Shown here: one piece after another, positions 1-8,850 of the stretch
Layout of the letters: every line of letters starts with the position of its first letter
Numbering within the stretch: position 1 is the first letter of the stretch
Assembly (NCBI GenBank): GCA_041675805.1
Contig: JBAYTD010000003.1
Location: 1-54,406 of the forward strand
Reading direction: 5' to 3'
Length of the DNA stretch: 54,406 nucleotides
Origin: JANNWF01 sp041675805
GTDB lineage: Bacteria > Pseudomonadota > Gammaproteobacteria > Xanthomonadales > Xanthomonadaceae
Translations under genes and position numbers: made by a program
Notes under the pieces: generated by a model
Database searches by the model: none
What the model was told of the DNA's origin: nothing
Seen by the model: the letters and a program-made list of their open reading frames with translations, nothing else

Positions 1-936
1 AAGGCCGCCGGCGGCAAGGCCATCGGCACCACCGGGCGCGGCATCGGCCCGGCCTACGAGGACAAGGTGGCGCGCCGCGGCGTGCGCGTCGCCGACCTGA
101 AATATCCGCAGCAACTGGCCGACAAGCTGCGCGAGGTGATCGAGTATCACAACTTCGTGCTGACCGGCTTCCTCCACGCCCAGCCGGTCGATTACCAGGC
201 CGTGCTGGACGAGGCGCTGGCCTTCGGCGAATACATCGAGCCGATGAAGTCCGATGTCGCCGGCATCCTTCACGACCTGCGCCGGCAGGGCAAGCGGGTG
301 TTGTTCGAGGGCGCGCAGGGCTCGCTGCTGGACATCGACCACGGCACCTATCCCTACGTCACCTCCAGCAACACCACGGTCGGCGGCGCGCTGGCCGGCA
401 CCGGCGTCGGTGCCGATGCCATCGACTACGTGCTCGGCATCGCCAAGGCCTACGCCACGCGGGTCGGCAGCGGCCCGTTCCCGACCGAACTGCACGACGA
501 GGTCGGGCAAGGCCTGCGCCAGCGCGGCGACGAGTTCGGTGCCACCACCGGCCGGCCGCGCCGCTGCGGCTGGATCGACCTGGTCGCGCTCAAGCGCGCG
601 GTCGCCATCAACGGCATCACCGGCCTGTGCGTGACCAAGCTCGACGTGCTCGACGGCCTGCCCAGCCTGAAGCTGTGCATCGCCTACCGCTATCGCGGCA
701 AGGAGACCGAGTATCCGCCGCTGGATGCCGCCGGCTGGGACGAGATCGAGCCGGTCTACCTGGAGTTCCCCGGCTGGAGCGAGTCCACCCACAACGTCAC
801 CGAATGGGAGCGCCTGCCGCTGGCCGCCCGTGCCTACCTGCGCGCGCTGGAGGAACTGGTCGGCTGCCGGCTGGCAATGGTTTCCACCGGCCCGGACCGC
901 GACGCCAACATCGTGCTGCACGATCCGTTCGCCTGA
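1..936 (+). CDS. purA: Adenylosuccinate synthetase, C-terminal part (5' truncated by window edge)
   Basis: The reading frame is open from base 1 to the TGA at 934-936, giving about 311 residues, so roughly the first 120 residues of a ~430-residue enzyme are missing. The fragment opens with the conserved GTTGRGIGPAYEDK segment and contains the TKLDVLDGL nucleotide-specificity motif and the FPTEL and TTGRPRRCGW segments typical of PurA. The enzyme joins IMP and aspartate with GTP to make adenylosuccinate, the first committed step of AMP synthesis in the cytosol. The catalytic Asp/His at the N terminus lie outside the window. The internal ATG at 67 is not the start. Confidence 0.97.
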   Translation, partial: KAAGGKAIGTTGRGIGPAYEDKVARRGVRVADLKYPQQLADKLREVIEYHNFVLTGFLHAQPVDYQAVLDEALAFGEYIEPMKSDVAGILHDLRRQGKRVLFEGAQGSLLDIDHGTYPYVTSSNTTVGGALAGTGVGADAIDYVLGIAKAYATRVGSGPFPTELHDEVGQGLRQRGDEFGATTGRPRRCGWIDLVALKRAVAINGITGLCVTKLDVLDGLPSLKLCIAYRYRGKETEYPPLDAAGWDEIEPVYLEFPGWSESTHNVTEWERLPLAARAYLRALEELVGCRLAMVSTGPDRDANIVLHDPFA

Positions 937-967
937 GGGCCACGCAGCGGGAGCGGAAAATTTCCGT

Positions 968-995
968 TTGAACTGAGGATGAGAATCATTATCAT
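968..995 (+). promoter_or_regulatory. Putative promoter overlapped by a Fur box
   Basis: TTGAAC (968-973) and TATCAT (990-995) are 16 bp apart and resemble sigma-70 -35 and -10 boxes. The 15-bp sequence TGAGAATCATTATCA at 980-994 matches the 7-1-7 Fur consensus (TGATAAT-N-ATTATCA) at all but one arm position and covers the -10. This predicts iron-dependent repression by Fur of the gene starting at 1020. The call is from consensus matching only. Confidence 0.75.
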
Positions 996-1019
996 CATGA
1001 CGGTCTCCCGGAGATCGTC

Positions 1020-1670
1020 ATGCCCCCAGTCTGCCATTCGCCTTCCCCTGATCGCACCGCCCGCGTCGGCGTCGCCTCCCTGTTGTCGCGAGCGCTGCTC
1101 GGCGCACGGAAGGACCAGGGCAGCACGGCCCATGACGCGGCAGCGCGCGCGCAGCGGCTGTGTCGTCCGCTCGATGGCCGCGAGGGTGCCGCCGAGGCGC
1201 TGGCGGCAATCGGCCCGCTGCTCTGCCTGTTCCGCGCCAGCGATCCGCATCCGCTGAGCGGCTGGACGCAGGCGCGCTGGGCGATGCACTGCGTGAGCAT
1301 CGATTCCGACGGCCCGCGCGAAACCATCGCCTTCTTCGACGCCCTCGGCCAGGCCTGCTGGCAACTGTGCCTGCTGCCGGACAGCGATTACCTGAGCTGG
1401 GACAGGATGGCGGAATCGCTGCCGACCCATACGCTGGAACTGCTGGAGCCGGTCGTCGGCGGCGGACGACGCTGCCAGGCGGCGCAGGTCGTCGGCCAGC
1501 CGCTGTGGCGGGCCTGCCCGCTGCGCCTGCACCAGGTGTCCGACAGCCAGGCCGGCGGCCGCTTGGCCGCAGCCTGCCCGGCACTGTCCGACCCCGGCCG
1601 CCGCGAAGCGCAACGCCTGGCGCGCCGCGCCCTGCCCGTCGACATGCCCGCCGCGATGGCCTACGGCTGA
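1020..1670 (+). CDS. Fur-controlled hypothetical protein, possibly HemS/ChuX-like heme-handling
   Basis: This 216-residue protein has no signal peptide or membrane segment. The ATG at 1020 follows a GGAG ribosome binding site at 1010-1013. The central stretch (about residues 85-130), where a small-residue strand leads into AFFDALGQACWQL and then SDYLSWDRM, resembles the FFDA-G-hydrophobic, 'SDL-aW' pattern of HemS/ChuX-type heme-utilisation folds. That resemblance is by eye and weak. Placement directly behind a Fur box supports a role in iron or heme use. It is a single gene, convergent with the tetR of the efflux operon. Function is uncertain. Confidence 0.7.
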   Translation: MPPVCHSPSPDRTARVGVASLLSRALLGARKDQGSTAHDAAARAQRLCRPLDGREGAAEALAAIGPLLCLFRASDPHPLSGWTQARWAMHCVSIDSDGPRETIAFFDALGQACWQLCLLPDSDYLSWDRMAESLPTHTLELLEPVVGGGRRCQAAQVVGQPLWRACPLRLHQVSDSQAGGRLAAACPALSDPGRREAQRLARRALPVDMPAAMAYG

Positions 1671-2035
1671 CGGCGGCGGATTTCCAACCCTGTTACATGC
1701 GCTTCCTCGCTCCCAAGGCAGGACCATCCATGGCCCTTCCCGCGTGCGATACCTCAGCGCGAACGGTAGTGGGGGATTCCGGCGCTTCAGAAGCACGATA
1801 CCCTGTGACCACATGCTGTGGCTGTGGCTCTTGACGTTCAACCCGCCTGCACCACGCCGAGTAGCGGGCAAGCGGCGGGGAAAGGCGCGAATGTTCGAGG
1901 CCATGGATGGCCGAGCTCGGCCGCTGCGCGTCTACGTCGAGCTGCGCTCGAACGCGCCGGTCGCCGATTGCCGAGCAACGCAGGGGTGAGCCGGGACTTG
2001 ATGCTTCGCCATCAGGCGGAACATCCCGGCGAACG

Positions 2036-2055
2036 CCCGCACATGGATGTGCGGG
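2036..2055. repeat. Inverted repeat, 9-bp arms
   Basis: CCCGCACAT (2036-2044) and ATGTGCGGG (2047-2055) are perfect complements separated by GG. There is no T-tract, so it is unlikely to be a terminator. It is part of the intergenic palindrome mosaic. Confidence 0.7.
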
Positions 2056-2139
2056 CAGGTAGGCGTTCCAGGGATGGATGCCGGCCTTGACGCTTGTCGA
2101 AGACGACAGCGCGATGCCGGGGTGGCCTTCTCTTTGGTT

Positions 2140-2167
2140 ACTTTCTCTTGGCCATTCAAGAGAAAGT
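2140..2167. repeat. Inverted repeat, 11-bp arms (ACTTTCTCTTG)
   Basis: ACTTTCTCTTG (2140-2150) and CAAGAGAAAGT (2157-2167) are perfect complements with the spacer GCCATT. The arms are strikingly poorer in G+C than the surroundings. It lies 3 bp before a second palindrome. Confidence 0.75.
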
Positions 2168-2170
2168 GAC

Positions 2171-2193
2171 TCGTCCGCCGCCGAGGCGGACGA
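2171..2193. repeat. Inverted repeat, 9-bp arms (TCGTCCGCC)
   Basis: TCGTCCGCC (2171-2179) and GGCGGACGA (2185-2193) are perfect complements around GCCGA. It sits immediately beside the 2140-2167 palindrome, forming a tandem pair of potential cruciforms. Confidence 0.7.
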
Positions 2194-2422
2194 AACCCGG
2201 CGACAAAGCAAATTCAGGCGAATGAAGCCAATCGGTACAGGATCCAGCCACTGCCATGATAGGGCCCCCGGCAACATTCCGGGCGCAAGATCACCCACAC
2301 GAATCCAGGTTGACCCTGAAGACGTGCCTTTCCGCCCAAGCACGACTTTGCGCCGTACGGCATGGCACCCGATCAGAGCGTGCCTGGCGCTGCAAACCTC
2401 GGATGGTGTCGCAGACACCCCG

Positions 2423-3067
2423 TCAGGCTGACGAGGATTCGGTCTCCGCCGCCGGCGCGTCGATCAGGTGCGCGAGCACCGAGCCCACGGCGCGGCGCAC
2501 GGTGTCGAGGTCGATGTCCGGCTCGCGCACGGCGCGGATGGCGAGGCCCTCGATGAAGGCCTGGATGGCGATGGAGCGTACCCGCAAGGCTTGGTCGCCG
2601 GTCGGCTGCTGACGGCGGGCGGCGAGTTGGCTCAGCCAGGCGGTGAATGCATCGCGGGTGGCGGCGTCGGATTCGTCGAAGGCCTTGCCGATTACGGCGT
2701 CGCGGCTGGACTCGGCGACGATCTCCAGGAACAGCGGCGCGTTCATCACCGAGGGGCTGCCATCGCGCCAGGCGATGAACAGTTCGATGATGCGCTGTTC
2801 CAGGTCATGGCCGCTGGCCAGTTCGGCGACGCTGGCGCGGCGTTCGTCGAGCTGCTGGGTGATGATCGCCTGGATGATCGCGCTCTTGTTCTCGAAATAG
2901 CGGTAGATCAGCCCGGCGCTCATCCCGGCGGTTTCGGCGATGCCGGCCATGCTGGCGGCGTGGAAGCCGTGCTTGATGAAGCACTGCTGCGCCGCTTGCA
3001 GGATGCGTTCGCGCTGCTGCTGCTGGCGGCAGGTTTCCGTCCGACAGGGTTCCAGGCGCGCGTTCAC
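2423..3067 (-). CDS. TetR/AcrR-family repressor, last gene of the efflux operon
   Basis: A 214-residue protein. The N-terminal region (about residues 18-65) is a TetR helix-turn-helix, with ILQAAQQCFIKHGFHAASM followed by AGMSAGLIYRYFENKSAI. The C-terminal part is the usual helical ligand-binding domain, with no clear family signature. The ATG overlaps the stop of the outer-membrane channel gene by ATGA (3064-3067), so the two are translationally coupled. A repressor at the end of the operon it controls implies autoregulation. Its probable operator is the inverted repeat at 8816-8845, over the operon promoter. Confidence 0.92.
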   Translation of the reverse strand: MNARLEPCRTETCRQQQQRERILQAAQQCFIKHGFHAASMAGIAETAGMSAGLIYRYFENKSAIIQAIITQQLDERRASVAELASGHDLEQRIIELFIAWRDGSPSVMNAPLFLEIVAESSRDAVIGKAFDESDAATRDAFTAWLSQLAARRQQPTGDQALRVRSIAIQAFIEGLAIRAVREPDIDLDTVRRAVGSVLAHLIDAPAAETESSSA

Positions 3068-4452
3068 GGCGCGCTCCAGCCCCCGCCCAGCGCCTTGTAG
3101 AGCAGGGTGCGGTTGGTCTGTTCGGCCAGTTGCGTGGCGACCAGCGCCTGGCGCGCGGTGAACAGCGTGCGTTGCGCGTCGAGCAGCACCAGGTAGCTGT
3201 CCTTGCCGGCCTCGTAGCGCGCCTGGGACAGTTCGAGGCTGCGCGTGGCGGCGTCGACCAGTGCTTCCAGCGCGGCGCGCTGCTCGCCCAGGCTGCGGCT
3301 GTGGGCGAGGGCGTCGGCGACCTCGCGGAAGCCGATCTGGATCGCCTGTTCGTACTGCGCCAGCGCGATGTCGCGATCCGCCTCGGCCATGCCCAGCGCG
3401 GCGCGCAGGCGTCCGCCCTGGAAGATCGGAAGGTTGATGCTGGGGGCGAAGCGCCAGACGTTGGTGCCGGAGTCGAACAGGCCGGAGAACTCGTCGCTGA
3501 CCGAACCGGCGCTGCCGGTCAGGCTGATCGACGGGAAGAATGCCGCGCGCGCCGCGCCGATGTTGGCGTTGGCGGCCAGCAGGCGGTGCTCGGCGGCGAT
3601 CACTTGCGGGCGGCGCAGCAGGGTTTCCGAGGGCAGGCCGGCCGGCAGCGCGGGCAGGCCGGTGCGGTCCGGCTGGAAGCCGTCCGGCAGCAGCGGCGCG
3701 TCGACCACCGCGCCGACCAGCAGGTCCAGCGCGTTGCGGTCACGGGCGACCTGGCCGCGCAGGCGGGCGAGGTCGGCGCGCGCCGATTCGACCTGGGTGC
3801 GCAGTTGCGCCGCGTCCAGCGCCGAGATCGCGCCCAGTTCGTAGCGCTTCTCGCTGAGCTGGTAGGACGCCTCGTAGTTCTCCAGCGTGGCGGCGGCGAT
3901 GCGCACCAGTTCCTGGTCGGCGGCCAGCGTCAGCCAGGCGTTGGCGACTTCGGCGATCAGCGACAGGCGCACCGCCTGCTGCGCCTGTTCGGTGGCGAGA
4001 TAGCCTTGCAGCGCCGCTTCGCTGAGGTTGCGCACGCGGCCGAACAGGTCCAGTTCGAAACGTGCCAGACCGACACCGGCGCTGTGTTCGCTGCTGGTCG
4101 GCACATCGCCGCCGACGCGGGTCAGGCTGACGTCGGCACCCACCGAGGGCAGGCGGTCGGCGCGCTGGATGCGGTACTGCGAGCGGGCGCGTTCGACGTT
4201 GGCGATGGCGATGCGCAGGTCGCGGTTGTTGTCCAGCGCCAGGGCGACGACCTGGCTCAGCGCCGGGTCGTCGAAAAAGGCGCGCCAGTCGAGCGCCTGC
4301 ACCGGCGCGCTGGCGGCGTCGGCGGCCACCTCGCCGACCAGCGGCCATTCGCTGGCGACGCCGGCGCGCTCGGGCGGCAGGTCGGGGGTCAGGGTGGCGC
4401 AGCCGCCCAGCAGAAGGGTCAGCGGCAGCGCGAGACTTGCGTGCTTAGTCAT
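3064..4452 (-). CDS. RND efflux system outer-membrane lipoprotein (OprM/NodT family)
   Basis: A 462-residue protein. It begins with a lipoprotein signal peptide whose lipobox is LLGGC (Cys 18) and continues as two outer-membrane-efflux repeats of the TolC type, with long amphipathic helices and motifs such as ARFELDLFGRVRNLSEAAL and GSAGSVSDEFSGLF. It would form the outer-membrane and periplasmic exit channel of the tripartite pump encoded upstream. Its start overlaps the end of the RND gene by 8 bp (4445-4452) and its stop overlaps the tetR start, so it is a middle member of the operon. Confidence 0.94.
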   Translation of the reverse strand: MTKHASLALPLTLLLGGCATLTPDLPPERAGVASEWPLVGEVAADAASAPVQALDWRAFFDDPALSQVVALALDNNRDLRIAIANVERARSQYRIQRADRLPSVGADVSLTRVGGDVPTSSEHSAGVGLARFELDLFGRVRNLSEAALQGYLATEQAQQAVRLSLIAEVANAWLTLAADQELVRIAAATLENYEASYQLSEKRYELGAISALDAAQLRTQVESARADLARLRGQVARDRNALDLLVGAVVDAPLLPDGFQPDRTGLPALPAGLPSETLLRRPQVIAAEHRLLAANANIGAARAAFFPSISLTGSAGSVSDEFSGLFDSGTNVWRFAPSINLPIFQGGRLRAALGMAEADRDIALAQYEQAIQIGFREVADALAHSRSLGEQRAALEALVDAATRSLELSQARYEAGKDSYLVLLDAQRTLFTARQALVATQLAEQTNRTLLYKALGGGWSAP

Positions 4453-7400
4453 GATGGGTTGCTCCTGCGGTGGCCGGCCGTTCTCCGGCCTTGCCCGCCT
4501 TGCCGCCGAACAGCTTCTGCACGACGACGAAGAACAGCGGGATGAAGAACACGCCCAGGCTGGTGCCGACGATCATGCCGCCGAGCACGCCGGTGCCGAT
4601 GGCGCGCTGTGCGCCGGAGCCGGCACCGCTGGCGATGGCCAGCGGCAGCACACCGAGGCCAAACGCCAGCGAGGTCATGATGATCGGCCGCAGGCGGTCG
4701 CGCACCGCCTGCATGGTCGCCTCGATCAGTTCCATGCCGCTTTCCAGGTTGGCCTTGGCGAACTCGACGATCAGGATGCCGTTCTTGCTGGTCAGGCCGA
4801 CCGTGGTCAGCATCGCCACCTGGAAGTAGACATCGCGCTCCATGCCGCGGAAGGTGTTGGCCAGCACCGCACCGAGGATGCCCAGCGGGGCGACCAGCAG
4901 CACTGCGGTCGGTACCGTCCAGCTTTCGTACAGCGCGGCCAGACACAGGAACACGATCAGCAGCGACAGCGCGTACAGCAGCGGCGTCTGCGCGCCGGCC
5001 TCGCGTTCCTGGTAGGACACTGCGGTCCACTCGATGCCGAATCCGGACGGCAGGCTTTCGGCCAGCCGCTCGATTTCCAGCATCGCGTCGCCGGACGCCA
5101 CGCCGGGCGCGGCCTCGCCCTGGATCTCCAGCGCCGGCACGCCGTTGTAGCGCTCCAGACGCGGCGAGCCCCAGTCCCAGCGCGAACTGCCGAAGGCGCT
5201 GAACGGCACCATCTCGCCCTGGTTGTTCTTCACCGACCACAGGCCGAAATCCTCCGGCGTCATGCGGAACGGCGCATCGGCCTGCACGTAGACGCGCTTG
5301 ACCCGGCCGCGGTCGATGAAGTCGTCGATGTACTGGCCGCCCCAGGCCGCCGCCAGCGTCGCGTTGATGGCGTCCTGGGTCAGGCCCAGGGCGCCGGCCT
5401 TGGCGACGTCGACCTCGATGCGCAACTGCGGCGTGTCCTCCTGGCCGTTGGGGCGCACATTGGCCAGCAGCGGGCTTTCGCCGGCCATGCCGAGCATCTG
5501 GTTGCGTGCGGCGATCAGCGCCTCGTGGCCCTGACCGGCGTTGTCCTTCAGGTAGAAGGCATAGCCGCTGGCGACGCCCAGTTCGGGCATCGCCGGCGGT
5601 GCGAAGACGAAGATCATCGCGTCCTTGACCTGGCTCAGCGCGCCCATGCCGCGACCGGCCACGGCGGCGGCGCTCTTGTCGGCGTCGCCGCGCTCGCTCC
5701 AGTCGGTCAGCTTGACGAAGGCCATGCCGGTGTTCTGGCCCATGCCGGCGAAGCTGAAGCCCTGCACCGAGAAGACCGACTCGACCAGTTCGGACTCGTT
5801 CTCCAGGAAGTGCTTCTCCAGCCGCTCGATGGACTGGATGGTGCGCTGCTGGGTGGAGCCGACCGGTGCCTGCACCATCGCCATCAGCACGCCCTGGTCC
5901 TCGTCGGGCAGGAACGAGCTGGGCAGACGCATGAACAGCAGGCCCATCACCACGGCCATCGCCGCGAACACCGCCATGAAGCGCCCCGGCCGGCCGAGGA
6001 TGCCGCGCACGCCGCGCCGGTAGCGGCTGCTGGTGTTGTCGAAGCCCTTGTTGAAGCGGCGGAAGAAGCGCGCGAACAGGCCGTCGCCGGAGTCGTGGTG
6101 CTCGCCCTTCTTCAGCGGCTTGAGCATGGTCGCGCACAGCGCCGGGGTCAGCACGATGGCGACCACCACCGAAAGCAGCATCGCCGAGACGATGGTGGCC
6201 GAGAACTGCCGATAGATGACGCCGGTGGAGCCGGACATGAAGGCCATCGGCACGAACACCGCCGACAGCACCAGGCCGATGCCGACCAGCGCGCCGGTGA
6301 TCTGGTCCATCGACTTGCGCGTGGCTTCGAGCGGCGACAGGCCCTCCTCGGTCATGATGCGCTCGACGTTCTCCACCACCACGATGGCGTCGTCGACCAG
6401 CAGGCCGATCGCCAGCACCATGGCGAACATGGTCAGCATGTTGATCGAGAAGCCCAGCGCGGCGAGCACGCCGAAGGTGCCGAGCAGCACCACCGGCACG
6501 GCGATGGTCGGGATGATGGTGGCACGGAAGTTCTGCAGGAACAGGAACATCACCAGGAACACCAGGGCGATGGCTTCCATCAGGGTGACGATCACGCCCT
6601 TGATCGACACCTGCACGAACGGCGTGGTGTCGAACGGCACCACCGCCTTCATGCCCGGCGGAAAGTACGGCTCCAGCTCGGCCAGCGCTGCCTTGACGCC
6701 GGCGGCGGTGTCCAGCGCATTGGCCCCGGTGGCCAGCGAAATCGCCACGCCGGTGGCCGGCTGGCCGTTGTAGCGCGACTGGAACTCGTAGGTCTCGGTG
6801 CCCATCTCGACCCGCGCGATCTCGCCCAGCCGCAGCGCCGAGCCATCGGCATTGCTGCGCACGATGATGTCGCGGAACTGCTCCGGCGTCTGCAGGCGGT
6901 CCTGGGCGTTGATGGTGGCGTTGATCTGCTGGCCGTCGATGGCCGGCGCACCGCCGAGCAGGCCCACCGCGACCTGCGCGTTCTGCGCCCGCACGGCGGC
7001 GATCACCTCGCCGATGGACAGGCGATAGGCGTGCAGCTTGTTCGGGTCCAGCCAGATGCGCATCGCGTACTTGCCGCCGAACACCTGGATGTTGCCGACC
7101 CCGGGCACGCGGCTGAGCGGATCGACGATGTTGGCACCGACGTAGTCGGAAATGTCGATGCGGTCCATGCTGCCGTCTTCGGACACGAAGCCGATCACCT
7201 GCAGGAAGCCGCTCATCGACTTGGCGACGTTGACGCCCTGGCGCTGCACTTCCTGCGGCAACAGCGGCATCGCCAGTTGCAGCTTGTTCTGCACCTGCAC
7301 CTGGGCGATGTCCGGGTCGGTGCCGGACTGGAAGGTCAGCTTGATGTTGGCGAAGCCGTTGGACGAGGACTGCGAGGAGAAGTACATCAGCCCGTCCAGG

Positions 7401-7612
7401 CCGGTCATGCTCTGCTCGATGACCTGGGTCACCGAGTCCTCCAGCACCTGCGCCGAGGCACCCGGGTAGGTGGCGCGGATTTCCACCGCCGGCGGGGCCA
7501 CGCTGGGATACATCGACACCGGCAGGCTGGTGATCGACAGCGCGCCGGCCAGCATGATGATGATCGCGATCACCCACGCGAAGATGGGACGATCAATGAA
7601 GAAGCGTGCCAT
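4445..7612 (-). CDS. RND multidrug efflux transporter, inner-membrane pump (AcrB/MexB, HAE1 family)
   Basis: A 1055-residue protein, the usual HAE1 length (AcrB is 1049). It opens with MARFFIDRPIFAWVIAI, typical of the family. It has twelve expected membrane segments and two large periplasmic loops. TM4 carries the proton-relay aspartates in GLLVDDAIVVVENVER. It would export hydrophobic compounds, driven by the proton gradient, with the adaptor and channel on either side of it. It starts 6 bp after the adaptor gene stop. The substrate cannot be read from sequence. Confidence 0.97.
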   Translation of the reverse strand: MARFFIDRPIFAWVIAIIIMLAGALSITSLPVSMYPSVAPPAVEIRATYPGASAQVLEDSVTQVIEQSMTGLDGLMYFSSQSSSNGFANIKLTFQSGTDPDIAQVQVQNKLQLAMPLLPQEVQRQGVNVAKSMSGFLQVIGFVSEDGSMDRIDISDYVGANIVDPLSRVPGVGNIQVFGGKYAMRIWLDPNKLHAYRLSIGEVIAAVRAQNAQVAVGLLGGAPAIDGQQINATINAQDRLQTPEQFRDIIVRSNADGSALRLGEIARVEMGTETYEFQSRYNGQPATGVAISLATGANALDTAAGVKAALAELEPYFPPGMKAVVPFDTTPFVQVSIKGVIVTLMEAIALVFLVMFLFLQNFRATIIPTIAVPVVLLGTFGVLAALGFSINMLTMFAMVLAIGLLVDDAIVVVENVERIMTEEGLSPLEATRKSMDQITGALVGIGLVLSAVFVPMAFMSGSTGVIYRQFSATIVSAMLLSVVVAIVLTPALCATMLKPLKKGEHHDSGDGLFARFFRRFNKGFDNTSSRYRRGVRGILGRPGRFMAVFAAMAVVMGLLFMRLPSSFLPDEDQGVLMAMVQAPVGSTQQRTIQSIERLEKHFLENESELVESVFSVQGFSFAGMGQNTGMAFVKLTDWSERGDADKSAAAVAGRGMGALSQVKDAMIFVFAPPAMPELGVASGYAFYLKDNAGQGHEALIAARNQMLGMAGESPLLANVRPNGQEDTPQLRIEVDVAKAGALGLTQDAINATLAAAWGGQYIDDFIDRGRVKRVYVQADAPFRMTPEDFGLWSVKNNQGEMVPFSAFGSSRWDWGSPRLERYNGVPALEIQGEAAPGVASGDAMLEIERLAESLPSGFGIEWTAVSYQEREAGAQTPLLYALSLLIVFLCLAALYESWTVPTAVLLVAPLGILGAVLANTFRGMERDVYFQVAMLTTVGLTSKNGILIVEFAKANLESGMELIEATMQAVRDRLRPIIMTSLAFGLGVLPLAIASGAGSGAQRAIGTGVLGGMIVGTSLGVFFIPLFFVVVQKLFGGKAGKAGERPATAGATHHD

Positions 7613-7618
7613 GGCGGC

Positions 7619-8782
7619 TTACTCCCGGCCGGTCGCGGTATTGGTGACTTCGGTCGCGTTCACCTGCGCGCCGGGCTGGATTTTCTGCAACCCCTCGATC
7701 ACCACGCGGTCGCCGTCGGCGAGGCCGGACTCGACCAGCCACTGGTCGCCGATGGTGCGGCTGACCACCACCTCGCGCTGCTCGACCACGCCGTCGGCAC
7801 CGACCACCATCGCCGTGGTGTTGCCCTTGGGATCGCGGGCGATGCCGCGTTGCGGCACCAGCACGGCGTCGTTGCGCACGCCGGCACCGAGCACCGCGCG
7901 CACGTACATGCCGGGCATCAGCACATGGTCGGGATTGGGCACCTCCACGCGCAGCGCGTAGCTGCCGGTGCTGGGGTCGACCGTCACTTCGGAGAACTTC
8001 AACGTGCCCTGCTGCGGAAACTCGCTGCCGTCTTCCAGAAGGATGGTCACCGGCATCGCCTCGTCGCCGCGCGACAGCCGGCCTTCGGCCAGCGAACGGC
8101 GCAGCTCCAGCAGTTCCGAACTGGACTGGGTGAGGTCGACATGGATCGGATCGAGTGTCTGCACGGTCGCCAGCGCGGCCTGCTGGTTGGCGGTGACCAG
8201 CGCACCCTGGGTCACCGATGACTTGCCGATGCGGCCGTCGATGGGCGAACTGATGCGGGCGTAGCCGAGCCGGATGCTGGCGTTGTCCAGCGCCGCCCGG
8301 GCCACCGCGACCTCGGCCTCGGCCTGGCGGCGCGCGGCGATGGCGTTCTCGTTTTCCTGCGCGCTGACCGCTTCGATCTCGGCCAGCTTGCCGATCCGCT
8401 CGGCGCTGAGCCGGGCCGATTCCGCCAGCGCCTGGGCCCGCGCCAGGGCGGCGCGGGCACTGGTCACGTCGGCGCGGTAGGTGGCATCGTCGAGCTGGTA
8501 GAGCGCCTCGCCGGACTTCACCCGGCTGCCTTCGACGAACAGTTGTTTGGCGATGATGCCGGACACCTGCGGACGCACTTCGGCGACCAGATAGGGATGG
8601 GTGCGGCCGGGCAGTTCGCGGGTCAGGGTCAGCGGCCGGGCTTCCAGCCGGACCACGGTGACTTCCGGCGTCGGCATGTCCTGCGGACCCTGTCCGGCGG
8701 GATCGCCGCCACAGGCGACCAGGAACAGCGACAGGGAAATGGCGGCGATGGCTGCCGCGAGACGATGCAAAGGACTGGCCAT
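7619..8782 (-). CDS. RND efflux periplasmic adaptor lipoprotein (AcrA/MexA family)
   Basis: A 387-residue protein from the ATG at 8782. The earlier in-frame ATG at 8842 lies inside the operator-promoter region and would hide the signal peptide, so 8782 is preferred. The N terminus is a lipoprotein signal (lipobox LVAC). It is followed by the barrel-sandwich segment (YLVAEVRPQVSGIIAKQLF, VKSGEALYQLDD), a coiled-coil hairpin (about residues 100-170) and beta-barrel domains (ARISSPIDGRIGKS). It links pump and channel in the periplasm. It is the first gene of a four-gene operon with the RND pump, the channel and tetR. Confidence 0.95.
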   Translation of the reverse strand: MASPLHRLAAAIAAISLSLFLVACGGDPAGQGPQDMPTPEVTVVRLEARPLTLTRELPGRTHPYLVAEVRPQVSGIIAKQLFVEGSRVKSGEALYQLDDATYRADVTSARAALARAQALAESARLSAERIGKLAEIEAVSAQENENAIAARRQAEAEVAVARAALDNASIRLGYARISSPIDGRIGKSSVTQGALVTANQQAALATVQTLDPIHVDLTQSSSELLELRRSLAEGRLSRGDEAMPVTILLEDGSEFPQQGTLKFSEVTVDPSTGSYALRVEVPNPDHVLMPGMYVRAVLGAGVRNDAVLVPQRGIARDPKGNTTAMVVGADGVVEQREVVVSRTIGDQWLVESGLADGDRVVIEGLQKIQPGAQVNATEVTNTATGRE

Positions 8783-8815
8783 GGGGAGATTTCCGGACCT
8801 GCGAGGAAAGTGAAG

Positions 8816-8850
8816 CGGATGAGAATGAACGATCATTCTCATCCGGTCAA
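8816..8850 (-). promoter_or_regulatory. Efflux operon promoter overlapped by a perfect 13-bp inverted repeat (probable TetR operator)
   Basis: CGGATGAGAATGA (8816-8828) and TCATTCTCATCCG (8833-8845) are perfect complements around the 4-bp spacer ACGA. On the minus strand TTGACC (complement of 8845-8850) and CATTCT (complement of 8822-8827) are 17 bp apart, so the palindrome fills the spacer and covers the -10. Binding would block RNA polymerase. The linked TetR protein is the obvious candidate ligand; the assignment is inferred. Confidence 0.75.

Larger units (their letters stand above)
1671..2422. other. About 750 bp of non-coding DNA rich in small palindromes
   Basis: I see no convincing gene here. 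Open frames on both strands have no ribosome binding site and low-complexity, unfamiliar translations. The stretch holds several clean inverted repeats, each listed separately. The mosaic of short palindromes next to a CT-rich/AG-rich stem looks like the repetitive intergenic elements common in Xanthomonadales genomes. That family assignment is inferred from memory and not tested. Confidence 0.55.

Noticed and set aside
1693..2418. Minus-strand frame of 241 codons in the intergenic mosaic
   Set aside because: It has no ribosome binding site, runs through several palindromes and gives an irregular Ser/Arg/Pro-rich translation; similar spurious frames are common over intergenic repeats.
4028..8221. 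Very long plus-strand open frame (over 1,300 codons) opposite the efflux genes
   Set aside because: It is the antisense shadow of the RND operon: His/Arg/Gln-rich low-complexity translation, no ribosome binding site and no recognisable domain.
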